Assembly (NCBI GenBank): GCA_018398805.1
Contig: JAGFBZ010000817.1
Span: forward strand, 2,021,001 to 2,085,000
DNA: 64,000 nucleotides
Direction: 5' to 3'
Origin: Hirundichthys speculiger
Lineage: Eukaryota; Chordata; Actinopteri; Beloniformes; Exocoetidae
Of this stretch, positions 25,224 to 37,895 are shown piece after piece; positions within the stretch are counted from its first letter, which is position 1; each line of letters begins with the position of its first letter. Both the position numbers and the translations under genes were made by a program. The notes beneath the pieces are model-generated. The model was not told where the DNA came from. It did no database searches and saw only the letters and a list, made by a program, of their open reading frames with translations.

Positions 25224-25908
25224 TGTGTTAACACAAACCTAAGGTGCTTAGACCGGAAAACTGCCAAAACCTGTTTTTATAGAGGCATTCATAGTTGATG
25301 ATGATTTGTTCTGATATGCAAAACCTTAGGATTGAAAGAGGGTTTTATCATTTATTTCTCTTGATTTTATGTAATACAATTTGGATTCATTATTAAATTT
25401 TTTATTCAAACACATTAATGAGATAATTTTACAGAAAACCACTGCGATTGTGCAAACGACCAAATACATTTTCATTGAGACTCTGTTTTGGATTTAAAAA
25501 TAGTTCCGCATATTAAAAATACAACCTCCTGTGACATTGTGTGTCTGTAAATACATAATAAAACACAAATATAAATACTCTGTCAAGCAGTGATAACTGT
25601 AGAACAACAGGCTGATCCTGGAGTTGTGTAGGTGGAGAACTGATTTAATTAGAGCTTCAGTGTAAGCAGGAGTCGGTGTTTTTCACACTGCAATAGAGGA
25701 AGCTTTCTCATTTATTTTCTTCACAATGTATGTTATGTCATAAAACTTGGCATATAATAGTTAAACTGTAGAGCAAAGATGATCAAATACAGGAGATATG
25801 ATTCTGCACAAGGGAATTTATTTACACTTTTATCATAGCCCGGAAGTTCAGACTTTATAAAAGCCATCCAAACAATGGATATAAAATATTTACAGAAAAC
25901 AAAACAGA

Positions 25909-25913
<5 letters not shown>

Positions 25914-25982
<69 letters not shown>
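25914..25982. repeat. (TA)n microsatellite
   Basis: About 68 bp of alternating TA. Unlike the four other long TA tracts in the window, no hAT-like sequence is seen at its edges. Confidence 0.95.
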
Positions 25983-25985
<3 letters not shown>

Positions 25986-26129
25986 AGCTTGCTGGCCTAT
26001 ACTGCACTGTAAGATACTGTTCACGACGCACCTTATGTTCAGACTTATTTTAATAGCTAGCATTCAACCATATGCCCCCCTGTCCACACTGTAGCAGTCC
26101 TCTTACAGAAAAAGCATTAACATTGTGGA

Positions 26130-26345
26130 GTACAAGCAGGGAGAGAGAAATGAGGGGGGCAAAGAAAAGGGAATAATGATTTGAGCTGGGGAGAAATAAT
26201 AGTGGGGGGACAGGAGAAATACAGGGGGAATGGAATATAGGAGAATAAAGGGAGAGTGAGATTGAGATAGGAAGAGGATGGTGGGGGTGGTGGTAGGGGG
26301 TGAGATAGGGAGTGGGGAGAGGGAATGCAGATATGGGGGTGGGTG
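26130..26345 (+). repeat. Purine-rich G-tract block
   Basis: About 215 bp made almost entirely of A and G on the + strand, with many runs of three to six G (for example near 26151, 26205, 26282 and 26334). Such DNA can adopt triplex or G-quadruplex forms. No function is implied by sequence alone. Confidence 0.6.
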
Positions 26346-27841
26346 AGTAATTTATGATTTAATCTAATGCAGTCTGGACCTGCTGTAAGTCACACAGACC
26401 TCAGCTGGGAAAGCGAGGGAGGGAGAGGTGGAGAAATCGAGAGAGAGACATTAACCTTTCCTTGAAGCGGGTGTGCAGCTTTTTTATCTGACCACCATCC
26501 ACCCCTGTAAATTTTTTTTCCTCAGTCTCCTACTTCATGCATCTCTCGATTATAACAATTGCTCTTCTAGGACTGTGTCTCCCAGATGTATTATGTAGCC
26601 ATGATCAAATTTTGTTCCATGGAGTTAAAGGATGACTTTGAAAAAGCCCTTCATTTTGTCATTGGGGTATATCACCAGTTCACAAAAACAATAAGGATTT
26701 GAAGTGTCATGTGTTAGACTAAACACCTAATGAAGGGTATCCCTTGCCCTCCGATGTTAAAAACTGAAGAAACTTAAATTTTATATGCAAGTTTATCAAT
26801 AGATTAAAGCCTAAGGAAAAAGCCATCAGAAAACTCCCTACTCCGTTATTGCTTGAAAGTAAAGAATATGAAGGCACAAAATATGGAGACAAACTCAATT
26901 ACAAAATAAGAAATTTAGGGGGTGTAAATTTCACGAGCAGATTGTTCTCCCACATACTCACCCTTCATCTCTACGTGAGGTCACAGTCAGTCTGCAGCAG
27001 AACTTCCCCTCAGGAATCAGTTGTTCCCACCAGCAAAGCCTCTGGCATTTTTGGCTGTTTTTGAACCTCTTGGAAAAATATATAATTAAATTTTGATCTT
27101 TAAATTTTAATTTTTCCTGAACCCATACTTGCATCACACACCATAGAAATATTAATTTGTTGAGTGCAAAATAAGCTTGTGTTGCTTCTAAAGACAGGAT
27201 ATGTTGACGTCTGATTGTAACCAAACCCTGCACAGAGGCTGCTTAAACCTGCTGCGCTTAAATGATGTATCACGTGTAATCAACATCATCAATTGTCACC
27301 CTAGTGTATATGTGATTTAGTGTGCAATCGAACAATGCGGTAAAGACTAAACCACGATACATGCTGAGGTAATTTGTATTTCTACTGCAGCAGTTTTGTC
27401 CATCAGATCTCGCCTGTTGTTATCACTACCACATCATGATATGTTGTGGTATTGTATGTGATTACCTTAATTATACTCAACATGTTCATATACAGCCACA
27501 CTACTTATAGTGCAGCATGCTCTGCCTTCTCCCTTTAAGTAACTTCTGTTGTGTCTTGTTATTATATAAAATGCCTCCATGAAATTACTGTTTGCTTTCT
27601 TTCATTCGCTTGAATGGAGAAAGAAAATTGCACCCAGCGGAACCTTTGTTATATGATGACAATCAGATGTGTGTTATTGAAAAGGAGGAAACTGCTGAGT
27701 CTTTCTTCAACTTGGTTCAAGTTGTCTTCACTATGAGCAATCTCTTCATAAAAAATGTTGTTTATCTCAACCCTGATACCTGATTACATTTTCATGGAGG
27801 GATAGATATGACACACTTGTACTTCATGAATGTGTTTAAAT

Positions 27842-29190
27842 TAGGGCTGGGCAACGATTACAATTTTTAATCGTGATTAATCGCATAGTTTCACTGATTA
27901 ATCACGATTAATCGCATTGTATACGGAAAATCAAATAATGAATTCAAAAGTAGTGTAAAATGCACTTTTATTTAAATGTTCAGCTGCGGTATGAACTAAA
28001 GTTCCATAATATTTGTTGTTTAAACACTTTTAACATCAACGCTTGTCAGTAACACATATTCAGTGTAAATCTCATCTTAAAAATGTCAAATAAAATAAAG
28101 CTTATTGCCACTGCCAGGGCATTATTGTCATCCTGTTTTTTATGAAAAATAAAAAAAAGTCTACCAACAAAATCCTGAGCCACAATCAGAACATTAAAAC
28201 AGGTCATTTCTGAGGTAACAGCAGAAACTTTTAACAGGGAGAACTTTAAAATGAAAATACCATGTAAAGTTCTGTAACTTTATCAATATGTGTATCATTC
28301 GTTGTTTCCATTTTGAATTGTCAATCAAAAATTAAAAAAAATTAAAAAGTGACATTTTATTTTGTTTTTCTTTTTTTTTTATCTAACACAAAAAAATGAA
28401 AAAATGCTTGCTTTTTTTATATTTCAATTTTAGACTTGGATCAAAAATACAAAATGAAAAAACGGGCCACAAGACTGAACTTGTTTTTAATATTTAATTG
28501 TCCGGTTTATGTGACCCAGAAATGGCTTTGTGCGCAGCAGTTCAGGTAGCATGGCAGCGCTGGAATCACATACTATAATATTTGCAATATTGTGAAAATC
28601 TGAATGAAAACTAAATAGATGAACCAAAGTGCTCTCCAGCTCTGCGTCTGACATAAGTCTTTTTCTCCTCAGATCATGACGAGCACAGAATCTTCTAATG
28701 CTCATTTCCAGCATTGCAGGACACCCAGGACGATATTTTAATCTAGAAGTAATATTCTTAAAAGTTGGTGGTCGGTTTATAATCGAGGACGAGACTTTCT
28801 GTTGTCATTACACATGTGTGCCGCTAGTTGGGCCGCACTGAAGTAACCAGCTAGAGAACAGCAGGACAGTGAACCCATGGAGCAGGATCTGATGTAAAAT
28901 AGAGGAATGGCATGATTGTCTTGAACAAAGGGATTTAAAAGTTTTGTTGTTGTTTTTTTTCAGACAGAATTGTTAATATTGCTACTTAAGTTGCTACCCG
29001 AACTGTAAAGTACACAGTTTTTACCGTTCTCCATGTCCCTATTTAGCTTTTCCGCATGTTTACCTGCCAATTCTCTGCCGGCTCCATAGCAGCCAGTAAC
29101 AGACTTTTTAAAACAAAAGCATTTGAGCAACATGCGTTAACACGTGATAAAATAAATGTTGCCGTTAACGCGTTAACTTGCCCAGCCCTA
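27842..29190 (-). mobile_element. hAT-like element, copy 3 (longest, with clean 8-bp duplication)
   Basis: This 1349-bp element starts TAGGGCTGGGCAACG and ends TTGCCCAGCCCTA. It is flanked by GTTTAAAT at 27834-27841 and again at 29191-29198, a perfect 8-bp target duplication as made by hAT transposases. It lies in reverse relative to copies 1 and 2 (GATTAATCG repeats on the left, TTAACGCG repeats on the right). It has about 285 bp (28483-28768) that copies 1 and 2 lack at the same point, holding an open frame on the minus strand (separate entry). Confidence 0.85.
28487..28738 (-). pseudogene. Unidentified coding-like frame inside hAT-like copy 3
   Basis: The minus strand is open for at least 83 codons (75 from the first ATG at 28714), ending TAA at 28487. 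It contains the basic stretch SIRRFCARHDLRRKRLMSD followed by acidic and hydrophobic residues. Composition looks protein-like, not low-complexity. I do not recognise the family; it could be an internal remnant of the autonomous parent's coding region or a captured exon. The two shorter copies share a deletion of exactly this block. Confidence 0.35.
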
Positions 29191-29321
29191 GTTTAAATGC
29201 TTCCACTAATATATTTACTGTGTCACTTGGCCAATACTGACCAAAAGCTAAGGTACAAACTTGTAAAGAAAGGTGGTCATTTATAAAGGTAAAACAGATA
29301 AACAGTGAACTGTTCATGCAC

Positions 29322-29490
29322 AGGGCAGCATGGTAGCTTGGTGGTCAACACTGCTTGCCTCACAGCAAGAAAGTTCCTGGTTTGAACCTTGGCAGGGACC
29401 TTTCTGTGTGGAGTTTGCATGTTCTCCCCATGTCTGCGTGGGTTTCCTCCGGGTACTCCGGCTTCCTCCCGCAGTCCAAAGACATGCATG
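29322..29490 (+). mobile_element. V-SINE fragment (tRNA-like head and conserved core)
   Basis: The head GGGCAGCATGGTAGCTTGG with a B-box-like GGTTTGAACC (29379-29388) is a tRNA-derived Pol III promoter. It is followed by the core GTGTGGAGTTTGCATGTTCT, then CCTCCGGGTACTCCGGCTTC and AAAGACATGCATG. That core defines the vertebrate V-SINE group (zebrafish DANA, shark HE1). The 3' tail is missing; a Tc1-like relic begins just after. Confidence 0.75.
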
Positions 29491-29499
29491 TCTGCTCTG

Positions 29500-30260
29500 C
29501 TCAGAGCCAGGGGTACAAAAAGTTGTCCAAAGAAACTGCGAGACCTAATTGTTGAAGAGTGGGAATCAGGAGAAGAATATAGAAGAATATTGAAGGTTAA
29601 CTGCGCCATGGAGCATTATAAAAACCACCATCAATGAGTGGAGAAAATGTGGCACCAAAGAGGCCCCAAAGAGGATGAGGCAAAAATTAATCAGGGAGGC
29701 CACCAAGAGGCCAACAGCAACACTAAAGAAACTACAGAAACTGCATGTGAACCTCCAACCACTACAATCTGCAAAGGTCTGGGCTGTTGGGCAGGGTGGT
29801 TGCTGTTTAGTAAGATGTGCCTTACTAAAAGGAATATGCAAGACTTTTGGTTTATGCTAAAAGATTCATTCAGTCACTCAAAACTATATCAGAAAATGTG
29901 TCATGCTATATCGAGATAAAGGTTTTTTTTAACTTAATTCTAAAAGTTATGTTAGGTGCACAACCTATACAGAGCGTCATCAAAGGAAGACCATATCAGT
30001 AGTGAAGCATGGTGGGGGTAGCATTATGCTTTGTGGCTGCTTCTCTTCAGCTCAGTGCCCACACCTCAATCCCATTGAAAATCTGTGGAATTACATAAAA
30101 AGAGCCATACACTGTTTGAAAGAACCTGAACTTCTTTTGCAAAGAAGAATGGGATAAAAGTTTTGATGCATTAAGTTAATGGAGGCCTGTTCACAATGAC
30201 TGTGCTGTAATAAAGGAATAAGGTGCTTTCACAAAGTTTAAGTTGGGAGGGGTATTCAGA
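29500..30260 (+). pseudogene. Tc1-like transposase relic with internal loss
   Basis: The + strand carries, across several frames, KKLRDLIVEEW and EAPKRMRQKLIREATKRPTA (N-terminal DNA-binding region, 29530-29720). At about 29998-30060 it has KHGGGSIMLCGCFSSA, the block between the catalytic Asps, and then PHLNPIENLW (30060-30095), the block with the catalytic Glu. The region of the first catalytic Asp (W-[TS]-D-E) is missing or scrambled. Several stops and shifts mean no protein is made. Confidence 0.65.
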
Positions 30261-30524
30261 CTTTTGTAGCCAAGCAGTAGTGGGTTTTCTTTTATATCAA
30301 AATATTCCCGAATATTTGATTTTTATTTTTTAAAAATCCCCAGAATTTCAGTTTGTTGGAATATTGCATTAATGATATAACAAGTCTGACATTTATGTTT
30401 CTGTTATTTGTGTCTTTCTCTTTTAAAAACCTACAATTTCTTAAGGGTGTCTACACTTTTTAATTACACTGTATATGCATGGTTTCAAAAAAGCCAGTCA
30501 GTCGATAAGAGGATTTTTATCCAG

Positions 30525-30680
30525 TTGCTTCGTGTTCAGAGGCTACAGTCCTCAATGCAGCGGCCGCGGGTTCGACTCCCAACCCTTGCGACCCATTGCT
30601 GCATATCTTTCCCTTATCCGGTCCTCCCTCACTGTGAATAAAGGCCATTAGTGCCAAAAAATGAAATAAAAAAAAACAAA
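30525..30680 (+). mobile_element. tRNA-derived SINE with poly-A tail
   Basis: The stretch AGCGGCCGCGGGTTCGACTC contains a B box (GGTTCGACTCC, 30567-30577). It is followed by GACCCATTGCTGCATATCTTTCCC, GTGAATAAAGGCCATTAGTG and an A-rich end (30655-30680). The A box region upstream is weak, so the head may be truncated. Confidence 0.6.
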
Positions 30681-32269
30681 GAAGGGAGCCAATCTATTGC
30701 TCTACTAATGTCCGTAAACCAGTGGAATACGCTAATCAGATGCCCCATCAGTGCGTTAGGCCAGCGTCTTCTACTCGAGTGTAACTTTTGTGTCCGCATC
30801 AATAATCTCTCTCCAGAGGACCATTTGCCTGGATAAATATTGACTTTTGTGTTGGCCCCTGTAATAGCACCATGTGCAGGCAGCAGGGCCCATAAGTGAC
30901 TAAGTGACGTTGTCTGTCATGGCGATGGCAGGCTGGCGTGGGAGTCATTGGCACATTGTGGGGTCTCTCCAAAGCTCATTTGAATTCGCTTGTCCCAAAT
31001 CATGCCACTACATTCAGCGACTACACACTTCCACACTCCACACACTCCACTCACACAGTACTCCCACTACCTGTTTGGGCGCCGGCACTCTCATTTGCAT
31101 GAAATAAGATGGAAATGCAGCCCTTATTTATGCCAACAGAAATGGAGTGTGTTATTAAGGGCACTATTGTGCAAAAGAGACAGCAGCGGTAAGAATACAT
31201 TACAGAGGCTATTTCTGGAGTGGCTGGAGTCACATGGAGGGTAATGCTTTACAGGTCTCTGATGACTTCTTTAGTCTGGGCACCAACATGGAAACAATGT
31301 GTGTATATTCATGTGCATTTTGCATGGGAATGTTTGCTCATGTGTGTGAACAGGTGTGTGATGCCGGTGTTTGATTTTTCTTTTTTTTTTTGCTTGTTTT
31401 TGTGTGTATTTATCTATAGTACCTGTGTAGGCCTGTGTTTTTGTGTGTGTCGCTAGATACTTTTGGACATCAGGTGAATTTGATTCAGATCATCATTTGT
31501 ATATTGCCCACTGAATATTTTTCCTATGATTGACAGACCTTTATTCATATTGGCCTCATAAGTCTGCTTGCATGGTTTAGGCTGGACAGGACGGAGGCAT
31601 ATCTCCCATTCCTGTCAGCAAGGCACAGATACAGAGCTTCTGTGAGCTTGGTGGGTAATTTTTGTTTTTATAATGGGCTGCAATCGGAAGAGGATAAAGG
31701 CCTAGAGGGACCCGTAGCCCATTATTTCTTTCATTTATTTCTTCTGTGAAATGAAAGTAGTTGTCTGTGAACTACCATAAAGGTTTAAGACAAAAAAAAA
31801 TGTATTACACAAGAGTGAAAGTACTCTTTTGAGCCTGCAGTTGGATTTTCCTCATATGTCATCCAGAATAGTTTATTTTTTAGTAAACACTGTGCTTTTT
31901 ACTGTGTGCTTTACTTTAGGTTAGAAAGAAAACCAAAAACGAGCTTTCTGGCATATGTCTGTGTTCCTAGTATCAGACAACCCAGACACAATGCTCCCTA
32001 CAAACCTCATTAACAGTGCTACCCAATGACTTCCATGACTGAACCACATACAGCAGATAAATAATAACTTTGATCTAGCTTATTTGTTTTCAATATATTA
32101 ATGCAATTCAAAGGGATATGTAGGTGAGATACGGGCAAATAACAATGACAAGTATGTTACAGTTCAGGCTCAGTAAATCACATGCACAATTACACAATTA
32201 CATGCAAAGTGAAACTTATTTAAAACTATATACAAAAGCTTTTGTTGGTAACGACAACTTTAAGACGCC
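30681..32269 (+). other. Intronic stretch, possible conserved non-coding block
   Basis: 30685-31130 has balanced composition, few simple repeats and no long frame, which would fit conserved non-coding DNA; 31300-31460 is GT-rich. No exon is recognised. Confidence 0.4.
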
Positions 32270-33207
32270 TCCTGTATGGACAAATTAGCTGCATGGATTA
32301 CTCAGGGTGTGATTTTGGCTCATTCTTCCACATAAACAGTCTTCGAATTTTGAAGTTTTGCTGGACCTCTTCTATCAACTCTTCAGTAGTTTCCACAGAT
32401 TTTCCAGTTTGATTCAAGTCATGTGATTGGCTGGGCCATTCTAGCAGTTTTGTTGTCCTTTCTCTGAAACCAGTGGAGAGTTTCCTTGGCTCTGTGTTTG
32501 GGATAATTTTCTTACTGAAATGTCCACCCTCCTGTCAACTTATCATTTTGGTAGATGACATCAGATTATCATCAAGAATGTCTTGGTGCATTTTTCCAAT
32601 TATCATTCCTTTTAGTTATATGAGGTTTGCCAGAACCGTATGCTGAAAAAGAGCCCCACACCATGATGTTCCCATCCCCAAACTTCACTGGTGGTATGAT
32701 ATTTTTAAGGTGATGTGCAGTGCCGTTTGTCCTCCAAACATGGTGTGTATTATGGCACACAAGAAGTTCAACTTTGGTTTCATTTGACCAGACTGAATTC
32801 TCCCAGAATTTCAGAGGCGTGTCCAAATGTTGTGCAGCAAACTTTAAACAAGCTTCAACACACTTTTTCAGCAATGTTGTCTTGTATGGTGAGGGTACAT
32901 ACAGGCCATGACAGTTGAGTGTATTACGTGTTTCCTTTGAAACAACTGCATCTGCTAATTCCAGGTCTTTTTAAAGATCACATCTTCTGATAATTCTTTT
33001 TATTCCTCTGTCAGAAATCTTGTGAGGAGTACCTGGTTGTGGGCAGTTCATGGTCAAATGTTGTTCTTTGCACTTCCAGATTATGGCCCCAACAGTGCTC
33101 TCTGGAACATCGGAAGTTTAGAAATCCTCCTATAACCCAATACCATCAGTATGTTTTGCAACAATAACGTTGTAAAGATCTTGACAAAGTTCTTTGCTTT
33201 TACCCAT
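32270..33207 (-). pseudogene. Tc1-like transposase relic
   Basis: The minus-strand ATG at 33207 opens MGKSKELCQDLYN, a Tc1-type N-terminus, but stops within about 20 codons. 32874-32572 keeps a 100-codon frame with FWENSVWSNETKVELL (first catalytic Asp block, W-S-D-E changed to W-S-N-E) and GDGNIMVWGSFSAYGSG. Frame-shifted traces of the C-terminal block follow to about 32300. Loss of the catalytic Asp plus stops make it dead. Inverted repeats at the ends are not obvious; the whole element may reach from about 32225 to 33450. Confidence 0.7.
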
Positions 33208-33450
33208 CATGAGATGTTTGTGTGACATCTTGGTAGTGAGACATCTTTTTACAGGCCATCATTTGGGACTAAATCAGCTGATATTAATTTGCACTGACAA
33301 GGGGCCGAATCGTTTTCTGATTACTGATTGATTTCACCTGGTGTCTTTGCTTCACCCCCATTCCACACCTCCCTTTATAAAATTTATGGGCATCTATGGT
33401 TTGATTTCTTTGCATGTGTGGATCGCATTGGTCATTACCAACATCAGGTG

Positions 33451-36119
33451 AAGGTTTCATGTCAGTAGCATCTTTAGAAATATATTTAGTGAGAAAGATG
33501 TTGACATGTTCAGTATTTGTAGTTATTTATAACTAACGTTTTACATTACGTTACAACACAGTGAGACATAGAAGAGCATTTCCAAACTTGAATACTATGA
33601 GATTTAAAACAAACAAATAAAATACAAAAAAGAAAAACTCAACAAAGCAAAACACAAATTATTCTACCGTTATGAAAGTCAACTTTTTCACTTTACACAA
33701 ACTCTTCTTGTTCCAGCATCTCAGAGCTTAAAACTAAAAGTTGCATCATTGAAGGTTTTTTATTTTGGGACCTGAGGTATACTGCTTAATTACAGGTTAC
33801 ACACATGGTAAACAAACAAGAATTTACAAGACTTTCAAGTGTTTTGAAGACAAGAGAAATAATTCAGAAATCTATTCAAAAATTGACAGTCAGCCAGTGT
33901 AAAGACTCTGAATAGGTGTCATTTGTTTCCTCCTTTTTGTGCAGTGTCAGCACGCAGTCAGCAAAGTCCTGAATCAATTTTAAATTATTTATAGCTTTTT
34001 TTTTTTTTTCCTTTTTTCGAGGTAGATCAGATAGGAGAGGATTATTATAGTCTGCTGCAAATACAAGCATACATTTTTCACGTCTCTGCATTGGGCAGAT
34101 GGAGAAATGAACAGACTAAAACTACATTGTTCAGAAGATGAACAGTTTTTTTTTCTCTAATTAGCAAATCTTGGAAAGATGGTAACACTCCAAATGCTCA
34201 CCAACAGCATTGTCATTGTTATTGTAGGCTTGTTTGCAGATTAATGTTAGGGCACCACTTTTATGCTCATCTACACTCACACAGGATTATTGCCATAGAC
34301 TTGTCAGATCAAATGAAAACAAAACAAGTTGTGTGCAACAATAGATCTAATGTTAAAACTAAATGCTCGACAGACTCACATTCTACATGTAAAGTTACAT
34401 GTTAAAAAAGGGACATTATGCAGATGTTAATTCTGTGCCGCTGTTCACTCCTCTGGCCCTGAATATCACATTTACTGGCAGAAAAAGTAACGGTAATATA
34501 AGGGTGAAACAAACAAATGAGAAGCCAAGCCGGATGGACCACTATGATAATGGTCATTCACTCACATGTGACAGCATGTAGGTAGATACAAGGATATAAG
34601 GGTGGACATTATTCGATCACTACCAGTGGTAGTTTTATCTTTTAACATGTTATTATATAATTATTATCTAATAATAATTTGAATATATAAACCTTTATTT
34701 GTACCACTGCTTTTTTGGCATTTATAGCTTCACACTGTTCACATAGCTGTGGACTAATTTTCTTGTCACATTTTCTTAAACCCAGTGGACAGATTACCCT
34801 TTCTCTGACCGAATTTGACCTCACTCACCTTTTGCTTCAGCCCAAATCCAAGCCTCTACGACTAACCGTTGACTGGCCTTGGGTGACCAGTGACCTTAGC
34901 CTCATCATGTTTGCCATTTACAGGCTGGGTCAGTGTAACAAGTAAACACAGGGTAAAATCATGTGAGCTGCTCAGCTGGGAAAACCCAGCAGACTAACAT
35001 GGGCACAAATGAGAGTAAAAGAATGAGAAGCACAACCTCTACTATATATAGTCATTAAACAGAAAGGGAATTATTACTTTCCTTCCTTCTGCTCTTTTGT
35101 ATTTGCATTTGATGTTTTGTTGGCATGTTTATTTGATTTGCATTGTAGCTGGATTGTTTATGATAACAGAGTGCAGTCAAGTAGACAAGACTTTGCCTTG
35201 CTTTTGTTTGACACTTTTTACATTCCTTTAAATTGAAATTACTTTCATATGGATACCAGCTTGGGAGCATGTCATATGTCCTTCTGAGTGATGGTCATTT
35301 AAAAATGTTAAAAAGTGAGAAGGGGAAAAAAACAAAAACAAAAACATTGCACGTTGACTGGATCCCCCCCCCACCCACACACACACACACACTTGGGGCT
35401 AAATTGGTGTAAATAGTATTGTTGCCGTCTCTGTCAATGATATATGGAATGTTGTTGCGCTGATGGGTTCAGTAAATGCTCCAGCCAGGCGGGCGTATAG
35501 ATCAGCTCTAACACTGCATCTAACCACGAGGCTGCGTAACTACTGCATCTGTCATATGATGTGTGTTTATGTGTTTGTGGGTGTGTGTGGACATCTGGGT
35601 ATGTAAGCGTATTCATAAGCATTTAGGAGATGGAGAAAAGGCAAAAGGGAGCAGGCAGAGTCAGAAAAAGAGAGAATAAAAAGGAAGGAAGTTGAGACGG
35701 AAGGAAGACAGAAATAAATACTGATGAAACAAGCTAATGTTAAGGCCAGTGTGGTCCCATAACTTCTCCATACAACCAGAGGCCAAGCTGAGGTCAAGCT
35801 CTATTGATTTCCTTCCAGGCTTTGTAGCAGTATTTCTTACTACTAATAGCAAGTGCAGGTCTTTAGCAGCTCCAGATGTCATTTCTCTGAAACATTATGG
35901 TGAGGAACTATTCTTGGATTCACATCGCACATCCCAATGTAAAGCTGAGATTCAGATAGCTGAAACAGTGTAATAAACTGACTAAAGGATAACTGATAAC
36001 AAATTTGAATGCAGGATTTAGTTTGCATTTGTTTATCTCTGTGTCACATGCTTGCAGAGCTTTGTGTGTTTCCACTGTATATTTGTATGGATAAAAGCTT
36101 ATCATTTTGTATGTACTGC

Positions 36120-36167
<48 letters not shown>

Positions 36168-37594
36168 CCTATATCAGTGTGTTCCTGGCGTACAGTGATG
36201 GATCGCAGCAGTTCCCTGTTTACCTAGCCTCATGATTTCCTGTGCGTGCATGTAACAAGTGGAGTTTGGCAGGATTAATGAGCACACAGCTTGCTGAATG
36301 GGTGTTTGGCTCCGCAAAGCACTCCATCATGGCCCGATGCTGCTACCATATCCCTCACAAGCACACACACGCACACACCATCATGCACTCTGCAACTCAC
36401 CACTTACCCCTGCTCTTAATTACACATGCTTAGCCAAGTCCCATTAAGCAACCCCCTACCCCTACCATGCTAAACAATGTTAAAGCATCCACATTTCTCA
36501 CAGAGTGTTGTTTAAATTTAGTCTCACTCTGCTGTGTGTAGGAGGTAAATTGTTCTGACCTGTTAGCTCCGAAGATGCGCAGAAGAAGAAAGTTTGAATT
36601 CACAGTATTTTATTATATTTTATTTTTTTTAAGAGTTTGCTACTTTCATGTTTTAATTCTTGGTGTCTCTATCTGTATTGGGAGATTTTAAGGCTTTGGT
36701 GGCTGGAAGGTTGAGAGGTATTTTAGGAGTTTGCATGTGGTGATTTACAATAGCAAACCCACTTTTAGGTCTGTGACCTTAATTAGAGAGTATCTAATTG
36801 ATTAACTTTTCTGCTTGTAATTAAATTTCTTAAATTATTGTGCGATAATCTGGAAAATTTGTCAAATTCCAGTCCATGAATTTTGCATGGTGATGTTTAA
36901 AACAGACATGAGCTGTAAAAAGGGTTCTCAATGTGCAGCTTTAAAGGTCTCATTAAATTGTGTTTTCATTCATTTAGCGGTGGTCTCTAGTCTGAAATAA
37001 TGCCCTGACAGTTGGTTTTAACGAAAAATATGCAACGGTTGTCTTGTTTCAAACTGTTATATTTAGGTGAAAATGAGGGCGGGGATAGTACGAGAGAATT
37101 CTTATTGATATTAATGATATGAAACGTCTCGCCTCTGATTGGCTAATAGCACTGTGACACTCCCTCTAGTGGGTTCTCCCTCAGTTGGTTTCCGTCAACT
37201 TTGATCAGTCCTTCTCAAATAGTGGGGCGCGACCAGCGTTGTACCTGAACGCGTTCATTGAACGAAAGTTCACGAACTAGTTCATATTTTGTGCAATTGT
37301 GGGCAATTGTGAACAGCGCTCTTTCAAAGTTCACGCATGGTCAAAACCGTGCCAGGTTTCCAGCGAAGCCCATTTAAAATTACACCGCAAACGAGCCTAA
37401 TATGTATCTTCGGAAAGCAATCAAACATGGTAACACGGGCTGTCGCTTCTGTCACGCTAACAATTGTGTCATCAAAAGTTTAAAACAAGCATGAAGGAAG
37501 ATGAAAGCTGCAGTCACCCAGAACTGGAGGAGCGCCCTGACTCCAAAGATTACACTGTAATCTTTGGAGTCAGGGATTGAAATATTGAAATGGG
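33451..37594 (+). other. Intronic stretch, no exon recognised
   Basis: AT-rich unique sequence with small simple repeats: C run at 35364-35372 then CA at 35377-35392, and a perfect GT tract at 36125-36164. Open frames up to about 78 aa show no domain and occur on both strands. Confidence 0.5.
36125..36164. repeat. (GT)n microsatellite
   Basis: About 40 bp of perfect GT dinucleotide repeat. Confidence 0.95.
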
Positions 37595-37742
37595 GGAAAA
37601 AAATTATTTGTACCTTAAGGACCTGAATTTTTACTGTTCTCCTTGTCTGTTTTAGCTTTTCTGCACGTTTACCTGCTAATTCTGTTTTCGGATTAAAAAA
37701 AAAAAAAAAAAAAAACAACAAAAAAAAAAAAAAAAAAAAATA

Positions 37743-37808
<66 letters not shown>

Positions 37809-37895
37809 CATACATAAGGGCTGGGCAAGTTAATGCTTTATTTATAGCATTAACTCATTCATTTATTAACGCCGACATTTATTTATAAATAGCAT
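37595..37895. mobile_element. hAT-like element, copy 4 (rearranged around A-rich and TA tracts)
   Basis: 37610-37690 matches the internal part of the family in reverse orientation (TGTTTTAGCTTTTC, GTTTACCTG). It is followed by an A-rich run (37695-37740) and a TA tract (37745-37802). 37816-37895 then matches the left end in forward orientation (AGGGCTGGGCAAGTTAATGC, ATTAACGCCGACATTT). Two oppositely oriented pieces flank the simple repeats, so this is a rearranged or doubly inserted copy. The 119-aa minus frame over the TA tract is an artefact. Confidence 0.6.
37745..37802. repeat. (TA)n microsatellite
   Basis: About 58 bp of alternating TA, preceded by about 45 bp of nearly pure A and followed within 15 bp by a hAT-like end. 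Confidence 0.95.

Larger units (their letters stand above)
25224..27841 (+). other. Intronic stretch with TA tract and purine-rich block
   Basis: No exon recognised. It holds a TA microsatellite (25914-25982) and a strongly purine-biased, G-rich block (26130-26345). The 63-aa + frame at 27592-27783 has ordinary-looking composition but no domain I recognise and no good splice sites. Confidence 0.5.

Noticed and set aside
29322..29400. tRNA-like sequence with B box
   Set aside because: It is the head of a V-SINE; no cloverleaf with an anticodon arm could be drawn.
37452..37811. 119-codon frame over TA and A-rich repeats
   Set aside because: About half is Tyr-Ile and Phe runs from TA and A tracts.
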